Shown: positions 10,397 through 20,525, numbered from the stretch's first letter. The stretch: 64,000 nt of DNA from Mycobacteriales bacterium (GCA_030697205.1 JAUYQP010000049.1:1-64000), one strand, 5' to 3'. The notes: generated by a model from the sequence alone, not told the origin. A program made the numbers and translations.

Positions 10397-11284
10397 ATGA
10401 GGCGCAAGGACGAGGAGCAGGCCCTGGCCGCCCAGCTGCGGGCCGAGGGCAGGACGTACGACGAGATCGCCGCGGAGCTGGGCGTCTCCAAGGGGTCGCT
10501 GTCGCTGTGGCTGCGCGACCACCCCCACCCCGACCCGGTCCGCGACCGCCCACCGGGTGCGCTCGGAGCCGAGCGGCCCGACTGGGCCGGCGACGTGCCC
10601 ACGAGGACCGCGGACCGGCGGGAGCTCGCCCGCGAGCTGCGCCTCGACGGCTGGCTGCTGCGCGAGATCGCCGAGCTGCTCGGGATCTCCGTGCGCCCTG
10701 TGCACCGCTACGTCGCCGACCTGCCGGTCCCTGCGCGAGCCAGGCACGGCGGCACCGACGAGCACATGGCGATGATGCGTCGGGCCCGGTGGGACAGGTT
10801 GCTCGCCGAGCGCGACGTCGAGCGACAGGCCGAGAAGGCCGCTGCGGCTGCCGGTGTCGGGCCGCTGTCGCGCCGCGAGCTCCATCTCGCGGCTGTCACG
10901 GCCTACTGGGCAGAAGGTTGCAAGGACAAGCCGTGGCGAAGGCACGAACGAGTCATCTTCATCAACAGCGACGAAGGGATGATCCGGCTCTGGCTCGCGT
11001 TCCTCGACGACCTCGAGTGGCCGCAGGAGCAGCGTCGCTACCGGGTCGCTATCCACACGTCGGCTGATGTCACGGCTGCGACGGCGTGGTGGGCGTCGGT
11101 CGTCGGCGTGCCGGAGGACCGGTTCAGCCGGCCCACGCTCAAGCGTCACAACCCCAAGACCGTTCGGCACAACACAGGGGTCGACTACCGCGGCTGCCTG
11201 GTCGTCAGCGCGTTGCAGGCTCGAGTGCTCTACCAGCGCATCGCGGGCACCTGGACAGGGATCGTGGCCGCGGTGGCACCATGA
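10397..11284 (+). CDS. Helix-turn-helix protein with LAGLIDADG-like C-terminal region
   Basis: A 295-aa protein with two helix-turn-helix motifs: residues about 17-38 (TYDEIAAELGVSKGSLSLWL) and about 87-110 (REIAELLGISVRPVHRYV). The C-terminal half (about 160-290) begins AAVTAYWAEGCKDKPW and continues with VIFINSDEGMIRLWLAFL and FSRPTLKRHNPKTVRHN. I recall this organization from uncharacterised actinobacterial proteins; its alternating strands and YWAEG start resemble a single LAGLIDADG half-domain, which is inference. No catalytic activity is claimed. It ends 22 nt before tRNA-Gln and runs divergently from the desaturase operon, sharing the palindrome-containing intergenic region. Confidence 0.7.
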   Translation: MRRKDEEQALAAQLRAEGRTYDEIAAELGVSKGSLSLWLRDHPHPDPVRDRPPGALGAERPDWAGDVPTRTADRRELARELRLDGWLLREIAELLGISVRPVHRYVADLPVPARARHGGTDEHMAMMRRARWDRLLAERDVERQAEKAAAAAGVGPLSRRELHLAAVTAYWAEGCKDKPWRRHERVIFINSDEGMIRLWLAFLDDLEWPQEQRRYRVAIHTSADVTAATAWWASVVGVPEDRFSRPTLKRHNPKTVRHNTGVDYRGCLVVSALQARVLYQRIAGTWTGIVAAVAP

Positions 11285-11306
11285 CCATAAGGTCCCCTCG
11301 GGGTCG

Positions 11307-11378
11307 TCCGCTGTGGTGTAACGGCAGCACTGCTGATTTTGGGTCAGTCAGGTCCGGGTTCGAATCCTGGCGGCGGAG
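11307..11378 (+). tRNA. tRNA-Gln (anticodon TTG)
   Basis: A 72-nt cloverleaf. The acceptor TCCGCTG pairs with CGGCGGA (one T-G), the anticodon stem GCTGA/TCAGT encloses the loop TTTTGGG with anticodon TTG at 11339-11341, and the T arm is CCGGG-TTCGAAT-CCTGG. The discriminator is G, as expected for glutamine. CCA is not encoded. Confidence 0.93.
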
Positions 11379-11438
11379 CACGAAGATCCCGGTTCACATG
11401 CCTCGACGTGGCCCGTCGGAGGCCGAGGGGCTGGCCGG

Positions 11439-11444
11439 TAGGAT
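11439..11444 (+). promoter_or_regulatory. -10-like TAGGAT upstream of glmU
   Basis: TAGGAT lies 59 nt upstream of the glmU GTG, in the gap after tRNA-Gln. It is the best -10 candidate for the glmU-prs operon. Confidence 0.45.
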
Positions 11445-11503
11445 CGGGGTCGCGCCGGGCATCCCGGTGCTTCCCCGCACCGCCCCGCTAGGAGCCCGCC
11501 GCT

Positions 11504-12928
11504 GTGACCGACGCGCGCGCCGCCGTCGCGGCCGTCGTCGTGCTGGCCGCCGGTGAGGGCACCCGGATGCGCAGCGCGACGCCGAAGGTGCTCCACGAGC
11601 TCGGCGGCCGCAGCATGCTCGGCCATGTCGTCGCCGCGGCCCAGGCGCTCGCACCGCAGCACCTGGTCGTCGTCGTCGGCCACGCCCGCGAGCAGGTCAG
11701 CGAGGTCCTCGCTGCTCTGGACCCCGAGGCCCGCCCGGTCGTGCAGGAGCAGCAGAACGGCACCGGCCACGCGGTGCGGGTCGCGCTCGAGGCGCTGCCC
11801 GAGCTGTCCGGCACCGTCGTCGTGGTCCCCGGCGACGCCCCCCTGCTGACCGCCGCCACGCTCGGCGCCCTGGTCGACCAGCACGTCGGCGCGGGAGCGG
11901 CGACCACCCTGCTGACCGCCGTCCTCGACGACGCCACCGGCTACGGCCGGGTCGTACGCGACGCCGCAGGTGCCGTCACCGCGGTGGTCGAGCACAAGGA
12001 CGCCGACGAGGCGACCCGCGCGGTCCGCGAGGTCGCGACCAGCGTCTACGCCTTCGACGCGGCCCACCTCGCGGCGGCGCTGTCGAGCCTCACGACCGAC
12101 AACGCCCAGGGCGAGGAGTACCTGACGGACGTCGTCGGGATCCACCAGGCCAAGGGCCTCGGGGTCGAGGCCCACGTCGCGGCGCACGCCCCGGAGACGA
12201 TGGGCGTCAACGACCGGGTGCAGCTCGCCGAGGCCGCGCGCCACCTGCGGGACCGCATCAACGAGCGCCACCTGCGCGCCGGGGTCGCCATCGTCGACCC
12301 GGCCACGACCTGGATCGACGCGACCGTCGAGCTCGAGCCCGATGCCACGGTCCTACCCGGCACCCAGCTGCACGGCGCGACCGTCGTGCGCGCCGGCGCC
12401 ACCGTCGGGCCGGACACGACCCTGCGCAGCACGACCGTCGGCGAGGGCGCTTGCGTCGTACGCAGTCACTGCGACCGCGCTGAGATCGGGGCCGGCGCGA
12501 GCGTCGGGCCCTTCTCCTACCTGCGACCCGGTGCCGTCCTCGGCGAGGGCGCGAAGGTCGGGGCCTACGTCGAGGTGAAGGCCAGCACGATCGGCGCGGG
12601 CAGCAAGGTGCCCCACCTGTCCTACGTCGGCGACGCGACGATCGGCGAGCGCAGCAACATCGGCGCGGGGACGATCACGTTCAACTACGACGGCGTCAGC
12701 AAGCACCGCACGACCATCGGTGACGACGCCCGGGTGGGTGGCAACAACAGCCTCGTGGCGCCGATCGAGATCGGCGACGGGGCCTACACGGCCGCGGGCA
12801 GCACCCTCACCAAGGACGTGCCGCCCGGCGCGCTCGGGGTGGGGCGCGCGCAGCAGCGCAACGTCGAGGGCTGGACCACACGGACCGGCAGGACGCGCAA
12901 CACCGACACGGGGGAGCCCACGCAGTGA
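11504..12928 (+). CDS. glmU: Bifunctional N-acetylglucosamine-1-phosphate uridyltransferase / glucosamine-1-phosphate acetyltransferase
   Basis: A 474-aa cytosolic enzyme that makes UDP-GlcNAc for peptidoglycan and other envelope polymers. The N-terminal pyrophosphorylase domain (about 1-240) has [20 protein letters not shown] and the QQNGTGHAV loop. The C-terminal left-handed beta-helix (about 260-450) has the hexapeptide repeats and the acetyltransferase residues in YVEVKAS and [11 protein letters not shown]. The disordered tail after about 455 is short compared with mycobacterial GlmU. GTG 11504 is the start; the stop overlaps prs as GTGA. Confidence 0.97.
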   Translation: MTDARAAVAAVVVLAAGEGTRMRSATPKVLHELGGRSMLGHVVAAAQALAPQHLVVVVGHAREQVSEVLAALDPEARPVVQEQQNGTGHAVRVALEALPELSGTVVVVPGDAPLLTAATLGALVDQHVGAGAATTLLTAVLDDATGYGRVVRDAAGAVTAVVEHKDADEATRAVREVATSVYAFDAAHLAAALSSLTTDNAQGEEYLTDVVGIHQAKGLGVEAHVAAHAPETMGVNDRVQLAEAARHLRDRINERHLRAGVAIVDPATTWIDATVELEPDATVLPGTQLHGATVVRAGATVGPDTTLRSTTVGEGACVVRSHCDRAEIGAGASVGPFSYLRPGAVLGEGAKVGAYVEVKASTIGAGSKVPHLSYVGDATIGERSNIGAGTITFNYDGVSKHRTTIGDDARVGGNNSLVAPIEIGDGAYTAAGSTLTKDVPPGALGVGRAQQRNVEGWTTRTGRTRNTDTGEPTQ

Positions 12929-13905
12929 CCGGCCTCGAGATCGAGTCCCGCAAGAACCTCATGCTCTTCACGGGCCGGGCCTACCCCGAGCTCGCGGCGG
13001 AGGTCGGCGCCGAGATCGGCGTCGCCCCCGTGCCGACGAGCGCCTACGAGTTCGCCAACGGCGAGATCTTCGTGCGCTTCGAGGAGTCGGTGCGCGGCTG
13101 CGACGCCTTCGTGCTGCAGAGCCACACCTCGCCCATCAACACCTGGGTCATGGAGCAGCTGCTCATGGTCGACGCGCTCAAGCGCGCCTCAGCCAAGCGC
13201 ATCACCGTCGTCATGCCCTTCTACCCCTATGCCCGTCAGGACAAGAAGCACCGCGGTCGCGAGCCGATCAGCGCCCGCTTGATCGCCGACCTGTTCAAGA
13301 CCGCCGGGGCTGACCGCCTGATGGCCGTCGACCTGCACACCAGCCAGATCCAGGGCTTCTTCGACGGCCCGGTGGACCACCTGTTCGCCTTGCCGATCCT
13401 CGCCGACCACGTCCAGCGCAAGTGGGGCTCCGGCAACGACCTCGTCGTCGTCTCGCCCGACGCCGGCCGGGTGCGCGTCGCCGAGCGCTGGACCGACCGG
13501 CTGGGCTGCGGTCTCGCGATCATCCACAAGCGCCGCGACCCCAACGTCCCCAACGAGGTCAAGGTCGGCGAGGTCGTCGGTGACGTCGCCGGCAAGACCG
13601 CGATCCTCGTCGACGACATGATCGACACCGGCGGCACGATCACCAAGGCCGCCGACCTGCTCTTCGAGAACGGCGCAGCCGACGTCATCGTCACCGCCAC
13701 CCACGGCGTGCTGTCCGGTCCGGCCGTGGACCGCCTGAAGAACAGCCGCATCTCCGAGGTCGTGCTCACCAACACGCTGCCGATCGAGGAGGACCGCCGC
13801 TTCGACAAGCTCACGCTCCTGTCGATCGCGCCGCTCATCGGTCGCGCGATCACCGAGGTCTTCGAGGACGGCTCGGTCACCTCGCTGTTCGACGGCGCCG
13901 CCTGA
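12925..13905 (+). CDS. prs: Ribose-phosphate diphosphokinase (PRPP synthetase)
   Basis: A 326-aa class I PRPP synthetase supplying PRPP for purine, pyrimidine, histidine, tryptophan and NAD synthesis. Visible signatures: YANGEIFV-like region [34 protein letters not shown], the metal site [11 protein letters not shown] at about 136-146 and the PRPP loop [13 protein letters not shown] at about 227-239. Its GTG start lies inside the last codons of glmU (GTGA overlap), so the two are coupled. A stem-loop 18 nt after the stop may end the operon. Confidence 0.97.
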   Translation: MTGLEIESRKNLMLFTGRAYPELAAEVGAEIGVAPVPTSAYEFANGEIFVRFEESVRGCDAFVLQSHTSPINTWVMEQLLMVDALKRASAKRITVVMPFYPYARQDKKHRGREPISARLIADLFKTAGADRLMAVDLHTSQIQGFFDGPVDHLFALPILADHVQRKWGSGNDLVVVSPDAGRVRVAERWTDRLGCGLAIIHKRRDPNVPNEVKVGEVVGDVAGKTAILVDDMIDTGGTITKAADLLFENGAADVIVTATHGVLSGPAVDRLKNSRISEVVLTNTLPIEEDRRFDKLTLLSIAPLIGRAITEVFEDGSVTSLFDGAA

Positions 13906-13923
13906 CCGACCGGCCCCGGCGTA

Positions 13924-13946
13924 GCCCTCCCGACCGCGGGGAGGGC
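13924..13946 (+). terminator. Stem-loop after prs
   Basis: GCCCTCCC (13924-13931) pairs with GGGAGGGC (13939-13946) around a 7-nt loop, 19 nt past the prs stop. There is no T-run, which is common in high-GC actinobacteria. Confidence 0.5.
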
Positions 13947-13962
13947 CCGCGCGGCGGACGGC

Positions 13963-13968
13963 TAGACT
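13963..13968 (+). promoter_or_regulatory. -10-like TAGACT upstream of rplY
   Basis: TAGACT is followed by a leader of about 70 nt with GAGGAG at 14033-14038, 7 nt before the rplY GTG. It sits right after the prs stem-loop, as expected for a new transcription unit. Confidence 0.5.
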
Positions 13969-14045
13969 CTGCGGCTGCGCCTTCGCGCGCCCACTCACGC
14001 CAGCGCTGACGTCAGCACCCCGCACCACCATCGAGGAGTTCCACC

Positions 14046-14726
14046 GTGTCCGAGGTCCGCATCGCCGCCGAGCCCCGCACCGAGTTCGGCAAGGGCGCAG
14101 CGCGCCGCGTGCGCCGGGCCGACAAGGTCCCCGCCGTGCTCTACGGCCACGGTGACAAGCCGCGCCACTACTCCCTGCCGGGCCACGAGCTCATGCTCGC
14201 GCTCAAGCACGACCCCAACGCGCTCCTCGCGCTGCAGACCGCCGACGGCGAGCAGCTCGCGCTGCCGAAGGTCGTCGTCCGCGACCCCATCAAGGGCTCG
14301 CTCGAGCACGTCGACCTCGTCGCCGTCCGCAAGGGCGAGAAGGTCACCGTCGAGATCCCGGTGCACCTCGTCGGTGAGGCCGTCCGCGACGTCATCGTCG
14401 ACCAGCAGCTGCAGACCCTGACGCTGTCGGCCGAGGCCACCCACCTCCCGACCCACATCGACGTCGACGTCGAGGGCAAGGACGCCGGCTTCACCATCAC
14501 CGCCGGCGACGTCGCCCTGCCCCAGGGCGCCGAGCTCATCGGTGACGCCGACGCCGTCGTCGTGCAGGGCCTCGCCGCCCCGACCGCCGAGGCCCTCGAG
14601 GCCGACCTGGCCGCTTCCGACGCCGAGACCGGTGCGGGCGCGACCGACACCGGTGCCGAGGCGACCGACGGCGACGCTGCCGACGACGCTGCCGGCGACG
14701 CCGCCGAGGACTCGACCGAGGCCTAG
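14046..14726 (+). CDS. rplY: Large ribosomal subunit protein bL25 (CTC form)
   Basis: A 226-aa 5S-rRNA-binding protein of the long CTC form. Residues about 5-95 form the bL25 RNA-binding domain (RTEFGKGAARRVRRADKVPAVLYG), about 100-180 the C-terminal beta domain, and the rest is a low-complexity tail of Asp, Glu, Ala and Thr. The tail is strongly acidic, as in other actinobacterial bL25 proteins. GTG 14046 has GAGGAG at 14033-14038. pth follows after 30 nt, as in mycobacteria. Confidence 0.95.
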   Translation: MSEVRIAAEPRTEFGKGAARRVRRADKVPAVLYGHGDKPRHYSLPGHELMLALKHDPNALLALQTADGEQLALPKVVVRDPIKGSLEHVDLVAVRKGEKVTVEIPVHLVGEAVRDVIVDQQLQTLTLSAEATHLPTHIDVDVEGKDAGFTITAGDVALPQGAELIGDADAVVVQGLAAPTAEALEADLAASDAETGAGATDTGAEATDGDAADDAAGDAAEDSTEA

Positions 14727-14756
14727 CAGCTGCTCTTCCGCCGGAGGACCACGGAC

Positions 14757-15338
14757 GTGCCCGACGACAGCTACCTCGTCGTCGGGCTGGGCAACCCCGG
14801 CCCGGCCTACGCCGGCAACCGGCACAACGCCGGCTTCATGGTGCTCGACCTGCTCGCCGAGCGGGCCGGCGGACGCTTCAAGGCCCACAAGGGCCGGGCC
14901 GACCTCGTCGAGGGGCGGCTCGTCGGTGCGCGCGTCGTGCTGGCCAAGCCCAAGTGCTACATGAACGAGTCCGGTGGGCCGGTCGCGTCGCTGCGCGACT
15001 TCTTCAAGGTCCCCGCCGAACGGATCGTCGTGGTCCACGACGAGCTCGACATCCCCTACGGCACGGTGCGCCTCAAGCTGGGCGGTGGCGACAACGGCCA
15101 CAACGGGCTGCGGTCCATCACGAAGTCGATCGGCACCCGCGACTACCTGCGGGTGCGCTTCGGCGTCGGCCGCCCGCCCGGCCGGCAAGACCCGGCCGAC
15201 TTCGTGCTCAAGGACTTCTCCGCCGCGGAGCGCAAGGAGCTCCCCTTCCACATCGACCGCACGGCCGACGCGGTCGAGGCGCTGCTCGCCGGGACGCTCG
15301 AGTCCGCGCAGAACACCTTCCACGCCGACGCGTCGTGA
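14757..15338 (+). CDS. pth: Peptidyl-tRNA hydrolase
   Basis: A 193-aa monomeric esterase that recycles peptidyl-tRNA released from stalled ribosomes. The N-terminal [18 protein letters not shown] carries the catalytic histidine (in NRHNAGF), followed by [10 protein letters not shown], the conserved HDELD and the [11 protein letters not shown] segment that binds the tRNA 3' end. GTG 14757 is 8 nt after GGAGGA. The stop TGA overlaps the GTG of the next gene. Confidence 0.96.
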   Translation: MPDDSYLVVGLGNPGPAYAGNRHNAGFMVLDLLAERAGGRFKAHKGRADLVEGRLVGARVVLAKPKCYMNESGGPVASLRDFFKVPAERIVVVHDELDIPYGTVRLKLGGGDNGHNGLRSITKSIGTRDYLRVRFGVGRPPGRQDPADFVLKDFSAAERKELPFHIDRTADAVEALLAGTLESAQNTFHADAS

Positions 15339-16792
15339 GCACGACGGTGGGCGACCGCGTCGGCGCGGCGCTGGTGGTCCTCACCTCGGCCGCGATCCTC
15401 GTCCTCGAGGTCATCGCCAACCGGCTGGTGGCGCCGTACGTCGGGCTGACCCTCGAGACCTACACCGCCTCGATCGGCGTGGCGCTCGGGGCCATCGCCG
15501 CCGGGGCCGCCCTCGGTGGCCGGCTGGCCGACGTCGTCAGCCCCCGGGTCTGGCTCGGCCCTGCGACCGCGCTCGGCGGCGGCCTGCTGCTGCTCGCCCG
15601 CCCGATCGTGGTGCTGGTCGGCCCGGAGGTCGGGCCGGGACCGTTCTCCACCGTGCTGCTGGTCGCCCTCGCGGTGGCCCCGGCCGTGCTCGTCCTCGGC
15701 TCGGTCACCCCGGGGGTCGTGCGGCTGCGGCTGCGGCGGCTCGAGGAGACCGGCCAGACCGTCGGTCGGCTCTCCGCGCTCGGCACCCTCGGCGCGCTCG
15801 CCGGGACCTTCCTCACCGGCTTCGTGCTGCTGTCGTCGCTGCCGGTCTCGCGGGTGCTGCTCGTCACCGGCACGGTCCTCGTCGTCGTCGGGCTCGTCCT
15901 GTCGGTCGGCTCGAAGGCGTCGCTGCCGCTGCTCGGGGTCGCGACCGTCGCCGCCTCGCTGCTCATCGTCGTGCAGGGCCCGTGCGACGTCGAGACCCGC
16001 TACTACTGCGCCCGCGTCGACGCCGACCCGCTGCGGCCGGGCGGGCGGACCCTGGTGCTCGACGGCCTGCGCCACTCCTACGTCGACCTCGACAACCCGT
16101 CCTACCTCGAGTTCTCCTACACCCGCCGCATCGGTGACGTGCTCGCCTCCCGCCCGACCGGACCGCTGCGCGCCCTGCACATCGGAGGCGGCGGCTTCAC
16201 CGTGCCGCGCCACCTCGCCGCCGTCCGCCCGGGGTCGCAGAGCCGGGTCCTCGAGGTCGACCCCGGTGTCGTCGAGGTCGGGCGCGAGCGCCTCGGCCTC
16301 GTCACCGGACCCGACCTCGAGGTGGTCGTCGGCGACGCCCGGACCTCCCTGCGCGCGGAGACCTCTGCGTCGTACGACGTGGTCGTGGGTGATGCCTTCG
16401 GTGGGCTGGCCGTGCCGTGGCACCTGACGACCCGCGAGCTGGTCGAGGACGTACGCCGGGTGCTCGACGACGACGGCCTCTACGTCCTCAACGTCATCGA
16501 CCGGCCGCCGCTGCGCTTCGCCCGGGCCGAGGCGGCGACGCTGCGCGCGGTCTTCGCCGAGGTCGTGCTGCTCGGCACGCAGGAGCTCGCCGACGGGGAG
16601 GCCGGGGGCAACGTCGTCCTGCTCGCCTCCGACGCCCCGATCGACCGCGCCCGGCTGCAGCAGCTCGCCGACGCGCGTGCCGTCGGCGACGGGGTCCACG
16701 AGACCGAGGCCTTCGCCGGACGCGCGCGGGTGCTCGCCGACGACGACGCCCCGGTCGACCAGCTGCTCACCCCCTACGCCGACCGCGCCTGA
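15335..16792 (+). CDS. Fused membrane protein / spermidine-synthase-like protein
   Basis: A 485-aa protein. The first ~215 residues hold about seven hydrophobic segments, with the [20 protein letters not shown] motif in the first one. The C-terminal half has a Rossmann fold like polyamine aminopropyltransferases: [50 protein letters not shown] and [12 protein letters not shown]. Proteins of this fused type are common in actinobacteria and their activity is not established; the gate-keeping and polyamine-binding residues would need alignment. GTG 15335 overlaps the pth stop (GTGA), so it is coupled to pth. Confidence 0.82.
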   Translation: MSTTVGDRVGAALVVLTSAAILVLEVIANRLVAPYVGLTLETYTASIGVALGAIAAGAALGGRLADVVSPRVWLGPATALGGGLLLLARPIVVLVGPEVGPGPFSTVLLVALAVAPAVLVLGSVTPGVVRLRLRRLEETGQTVGRLSALGTLGALAGTFLTGFVLLSSLPVSRVLLVTGTVLVVVGLVLSVGSKASLPLLGVATVAASLLIVVQGPCDVETRYYCARVDADPLRPGGRTLVLDGLRHSYVDLDNPSYLEFSYTRRIGDVLASRPTGPLRALHIGGGGFTVPRHLAAVRPGSQSRVLEVDPGVVEVGRERLGLVTGPDLEVVVGDARTSLRAETSASYDVVVGDAFGGLAVPWHLTTRELVEDVRRVLDDDGLYVLNVIDRPPLRFARAEAATLRAVFAEVVLLGTQELADGEAGGNVVLLASDAPIDRARLQQLADARAVGDGVHETEAFAGRARVLADDDAPVDQLLTPYADRA

Positions 16793-16826
16793 CCCGGGCT
16801 CGCTGGCCGACCCCTTTTCCTGCGGT

Positions 16827-16882
16827 GATCTTCGCCCTCTTGCGGTCGGCTGAGCGTGACCGGCCGCAACGCGGCGAAGATC
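16827..16882. repeat. GATC-bounded intergenic palindrome A
   Basis: Long imperfect hairpin: GATCTTCGCC (16827-16836) pairs with GGCGAAGATC (16873-16882). Inside, after a 3x3 mismatch, TTGCGGTCGG (16840-16849) pairs with CCGGCCGCAA (16860-16869). It lies between the spermidine-synthase-like gene and mfd. Similar GATC-ended palindromes occur at three other intergenic sites in the window. Confidence 0.7.
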
Positions 16883-16899
16883 GTCGCGGTGGACGGACG

Positions 16900-16905
16900 T
16901 AGGCT
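16900..16905 (+). promoter_or_regulatory. -10-like TAGGCT upstream of mfd
   Basis: TAGGCT sits 18 nt after palindrome A and gives a leader of about 65 nt ending in GGAAGG (16964-16969), 6 nt before the mfd GTG. Confidence 0.45.
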
Positions 16906-16975
16906 GGGCCGGTCCCACTCCTACCCCCCGGTCTCGGCCGAGCGGGGTCGCTCGTGCTGCACCGGAAGGCCCGCC

Positions 16976-19900
16976 GTGTCCCTCGCAGGACTGCTCGACG
17001 TCGTCGTCACCGACCCCGCCCTGCGGACCGCGCTGGCCAGCCCCGAGGTGGCGAGCCTCGACCTCACGGCACCGAGCGGGATGCGGCCCTTCGTCGTGGC
17101 GGCGCTGGCCCGCACCGGCCGCACCGTCCTCGCGGTCACCGCGACCGGCAGGGAGGCGGAGGACCTCGTCACGGCGCTCGGCAGCCTCATGGACGCCGAC
17201 CGGGTCGCGCTCTACCCGAGCTGGGAGACGCTGCCGCACGAGCGACTGAGCCCGCGCGCGGACACCGTCGGACGGCGGCTCGCGGTCCTGCGCCGCCTCA
17301 AGCACCCCAGCGCCAACGACCCCGCGACCGGTCCCGTCGAGGTCGTCGTCGCGCCGGTCCGCAGCATCCTGCAGCCGCAGGTCCCGGGCCTCGGTGACCT
17401 CGAGCCGGTGCAGCTCGTCGCCGGGCAGGACACCGACCTCCAGGAGGTCGTGCAGCGCCTCGTCGACATCTCCTACGCCCGCGTCGAGCTGGTCGAGAAG
17501 CGCGGTGAGTTCGCTGTCCGCGGCGGCATCCTCGACGTCTTCCCGCCGACCGAGGAGCACCCCGTCCGCGTGGAGCTGTGGGGCGACACGGTCGAGGAGG
17601 TCCGCTACTTCAAGGTCGCCGACCAGCGCTCGCTCGACCCGGCGGGCCACGGGCTGTGGGCACCGCCGTGCCGCGAGCTGCTGCTCACCCCGCAGGTCCG
17701 CGAGCGGGCCCGGCTGCTCGGCGAGACCCACCCCGAGCTGCTCGAGATCACCGAGCGGATCGCGGACGGCACCCCGACCGAGGGCATGGAGGCGCTCGCT
17801 CCGGTGCTGGTCGACGACCTGCAGCTGCTCGTCGACGAGCTGCCCGCCGGCACCAGCGTCGTGGTCTGCGACCCGGAGCGGGTCCGCACCCGCGCGCACG
17901 ACCTCGTCCGCACCAGCCAGGAGTTCCTCGAGGCGTCCTGGGCGACCGCGGCCGTCGGCGGTGCGGCTCCCGTCGACCTCGGCGCCGCGGCCTACCGCAG
18001 CCTCGTCGACGTCCGCGACCACACCCGCGGCCTCGGCGTCCCGTGGTGGACCATCAGCCCCTTCACCTCCGACGAGGAGCTCGAGGACGACGCGGTCGTG
18101 CTCGCCGCCAAGCAGCCGCCGGCCTACCGCGGCGAGACCGAGCGGGCCGTCGAGGACGTGCGCGCCTGGGCCCGCGACGGCTGGCGGGTCGTGCTCACCA
18201 CCGAGGGCCACGGCCCCGCGGAGCGGCTCGTCGAGGTGCTGCGCGGCGCCGACGTCCCCGCGCGCCTCTCCGATGAGCCCACCCTCGAGCCAGGCGTCGT
18301 CCACGTCTCGACCGGCTGTCTCGACACCGGCTTCACCAGCGAGCTGCTCAAGACCGTCGTGCTCACCGAGACCGACCTCACCGGCGCGCGCGGGATGGGC
18401 TCGAAGGACCCGAGCAAGCGGATGCCGTCACGGCGCCGCCATGCGGTCGACCCCTTGCAGCTCAAGGCCGGCGACCTCGTCGTCCACGACCAGCACGGCG
18501 TCGGGCGCTACGTCGAGATGGTCCAGCGCACCGTGCAGGGCGCGACCCGCGAGTACCTCATCCTCGAGTACGCCAAGGGCGACAAGCTGTTCGTCCCCAC
18601 CGACCAGCTCGAGCAGGTGACCCGCTACGTCGGGGGTGAGGGCCCGTCGCTGGACCGCCTCGGCGGCGGTGACTGGGCCAAGCGCAAGGGCCGCGCCAAG
18701 AAGGCCGTCAAGGAGATCGCGGCCGGTCTCATCCAGCTCTACAGCGCCCGCATGGCCAGCCCCGGTCACGCCTACGCCCCCGACACGCCCTGGCAACGCG
18801 AGCTCGAGGACGCCTTCCCCTACGTCGAGACGCCCGACCAGCTCGAGGCGATCGGCGAGGTCAAGGCCGACATGGAGAAGCCGGTCCCGATGGACCGCGT
18901 CATCGCCGGTGACGTCGGCTACGGCAAGACCGAGATCGCCGTGCGCGCCGCCTTCAAAGCCGTGCAGGACGGCAAGCAGGTCGCGATCCTCGTCCCGACG
19001 ACACTGCTCGTGCAGCAGCACTACGGCACCTTCCGCGACCGCTTCGCGCAGTTCCCCGTCAAGGTCGCCGCAGTCAGCCGCTTCAACTCCGACAAGGAGC
19101 AGAAGGCGGTCATGGACGGCGTCACCGACGGCACCGTCGACGTCGTCATCGGCACCCACCGGCTGCTGTCGAAGCAGACGCAGTTCAAGGACCTCGGCCT
19201 GGTCATCGTCGACGAGGAGCAGCGCTTCGGCGTCGAACACAAGGAGTTCCTCAAGACGCTGCGCACCGCCGTGGACGTCCTCACCATGTCCGCGACGCCG
19301 ATCCCGCGCACCCTCGAGATGTCGCTGACCGGCATCCGCGAGATGTCGACGATCCTCACCCCGCCCGAGGAGCGGCACCCCGTCCTCACCTTCGTCGGGC
19401 CGTACGACGAGAAGCAGGTGGGCGCGGCGATCCGTCGTGAGCTGATGCGCGAGGGGCAGGTCTTCTACCTCCACAACCGGGTCGAGTCGATCGACCGGGT
19501 CGCCAAGCGGCTGTCCGAGCTCGTGCCCGAGGCGCGGGTCGCGACCGGCCACGGCCAGATGACCGAGGACGCCCTCGAGCAGGTGATGGTCGGCTTCTGG
19601 GAGAAGAGCTTCGACGTGCTCGTCTGCACGACGATCGTCGAGTCCGGTCTCGACATCCCCAACGCCAACACCCTCATCGTCGAGCGGGCCGACGCCTTCG
19701 GTCTCTCGCAGCTGCACCAGATCCGCGGCCGGGTCGGTCGTGGCCGAGAGCGCGCCTACGCCTACTTCACGTACCCCGTCGAGAAGCCGCTCACCGAGCT
19801 CGCCCACGACCGGCTCGCGACCATCGCCCAGAACACCGACATCGGTGCGGGCATGGCGGTCGCGATGAAGGACCTCGAGATCCGCGGCGCCGGCAACCTG

Positions 19901-20500
19901 CTCGGGGGCGAGCAGTCCGGTCACATCGCGAGCGTCGGCTTCGACCTCTACATGCGGCTCGTCGGCGAGGCCGTCTCGGACTTCAAGCGCGGCGGGTCCG
20001 ACGAGGACGAGGCGCTGCCCGACACCAAGGTCGACCTGCCCGTCGACGCGCACCTGCCGCACGACTACGTCCCGGGCGAGCGGCTGCGCCTGGAGGCCTA
20101 CCGCCGGATCGCGTCGGTCACCGACGAGGCCGGCCTCGACGCCGTGCGGGAGGAGCTCGCCGACCGCTACGGCGCGCTGCCCAAGCCGGTCGAGAACCTC
20201 CTGGCCGTCGCTGCGTTCCGGGTCCACGCCCGCCGCTACGGCATCACCGAGGTGACCCTGCAGGGCACCCAGGTGCGCTTCGCGCCGATGAAGCTGCGGG
20301 AGTCGCAGGCGATGCGGATCCAGCGGCTCTACCCGCGCACCGTGGTCAAGCAGACCGTCGACACGGTGCTCGTGCCGCGCCCCACGACCCAGCGCATCGG
20401 CGGCCAGCCGCTGCGCGACGTCGAGCTGCTGACCTGGGCCCGTGACCTGCTCGACGCCGTGCTCGGCGACTCCGTCGCGGCCGCGGCCGGCGTCGGCTGA
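16976..20500 (+). CDS. mfd: Transcription-repair coupling factor
   Basis: A 1174-aa translocase that removes stalled RNA polymerase and recruits UvrA. The N-terminal UvrB-like region (about 1-350) has LYPSWETLPHERLSP. The RNA-polymerase-interacting CarD-like domain (about 490-560) has GDLVVHDQHGVGRYVEM. The helicase core has Walker A GDVGYGKTEIAV, DEEQ box VDEEQRFGV, the SATPIPRT motif and the QIRGRVGRGRERAYAY TRG/motif VI region, and a C-terminal UvrA-masking domain follows. GTG 16976 (VSLAGLL) is chosen because GGAAGG lies 6 nt upstream; the frame is open 40 codons further but that part includes the promoter and palindrome. Confidence 0.96.
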   Translation: MSLAGLLDVVVTDPALRTALASPEVASLDLTAPSGMRPFVVAALARTGRTVLAVTATGREAEDLVTALGSLMDADRVALYPSWETLPHERLSPRADTVGRRLAVLRRLKHPSANDPATGPVEVVVAPVRSILQPQVPGLGDLEPVQLVAGQDTDLQEVVQRLVDISYARVELVEKRGEFAVRGGILDVFPPTEEHPVRVELWGDTVEEVRYFKVADQRSLDPAGHGLWAPPCRELLLTPQVRERARLLGETHPELLEITERIADGTPTEGMEALAPVLVDDLQLLVDELPAGTSVVVCDPERVRTRAHDLVRTSQEFLEASWATAAVGGAAPVDLGAAAYRSLVDVRDHTRGLGVPWWTISPFTSDEELEDDAVVLAAKQPPAYRGETERAVEDVRAWARDGWRVVLTTEGHGPAERLVEVLRGADVPARLSDEPTLEPGVVHVSTGCLDTGFTSELLKTVVLTETDLTGARGMGSKDPSKRMPSRRRHAVDPLQLKAGDLVVHDQHGVGRYVEMVQRTVQGATREYLILEYAKGDKLFVPTDQLEQVTRYVGGEGPSLDRLGGGDWAKRKGRAKKAVKEIAAGLIQLYSARMASPGHAYAPDTPWQRELEDAFPYVETPDQLEAIGEVKADMEKPVPMDRVIAGDVGYGKTEIAVRAAFKAVQDGKQVAILVPTTLLVQQHYGTFRDRFAQFPVKVAAVSRFNSDKEQKAVMDGVTDGTVDVVIGTHRLLSKQTQFKDLGLVIVDEEQRFGVEHKEFLKTLRTAVDVLTMSATPIPRTLEMSLTGIREMSTILTPPEERHPVLTFVGPYDEKQVGAAIRRELMREGQVFYLHNRVESIDRVAKRLSELVPEARVATGHGQMTEDALEQVMVGFWEKSFDVLVCTTIVESGLDIPNANTLIVERADAFGLSQLHQIRGRVGRGRERAYAYFTYPVEKPLTELAHDRLATIAQNTDIGAGMAVAMKDLEIRGAGNLLGGEQSGHIASVGFDLYMRLVGEAVSDFKRGGSDEDEALPDTKVDLPVDAHLPHDYVPGERLRLEAYRRIASVTDEAGLDAVREELADRYGALPKPVENLLAVAAFRVHARRYGITEVTLQGTQVRFAPMKLRESQAMRIQRLYPRTVVKQTVDTVLVPRPTTQRIGGQPLRDVELLTWARDLLDAVLGDSVAAAAGVG

Positions 20501-20509
20501 CCGCGCCCG

Positions 20510-20525
20510 CCTCCCGCATGGGAGG
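20510..20525 (+). terminator. Small stem-loop after mfd
   Basis: CCTCCC (20510-20515), loop GCAT, GGGAGG (20520-20525), 9 nt past the mfd stop. No T-run; it could be a weak terminator or attenuator before the lipoprotein gene. Confidence 0.4.

Noticed and set aside
11307-11400. Integration (att) site at tRNA-Gln
   Set aside because: No repeated 3' tRNA fragment, integrase or mobile gene was seen nearby.
15143-18304. 1053-codon open frame antisense to pth, spermidine-synthase-like gene and mfd
   Set aside because: Spans three well-supported genes on the other strand and an intergenic palindrome; composition is that of reversed coding sequence.
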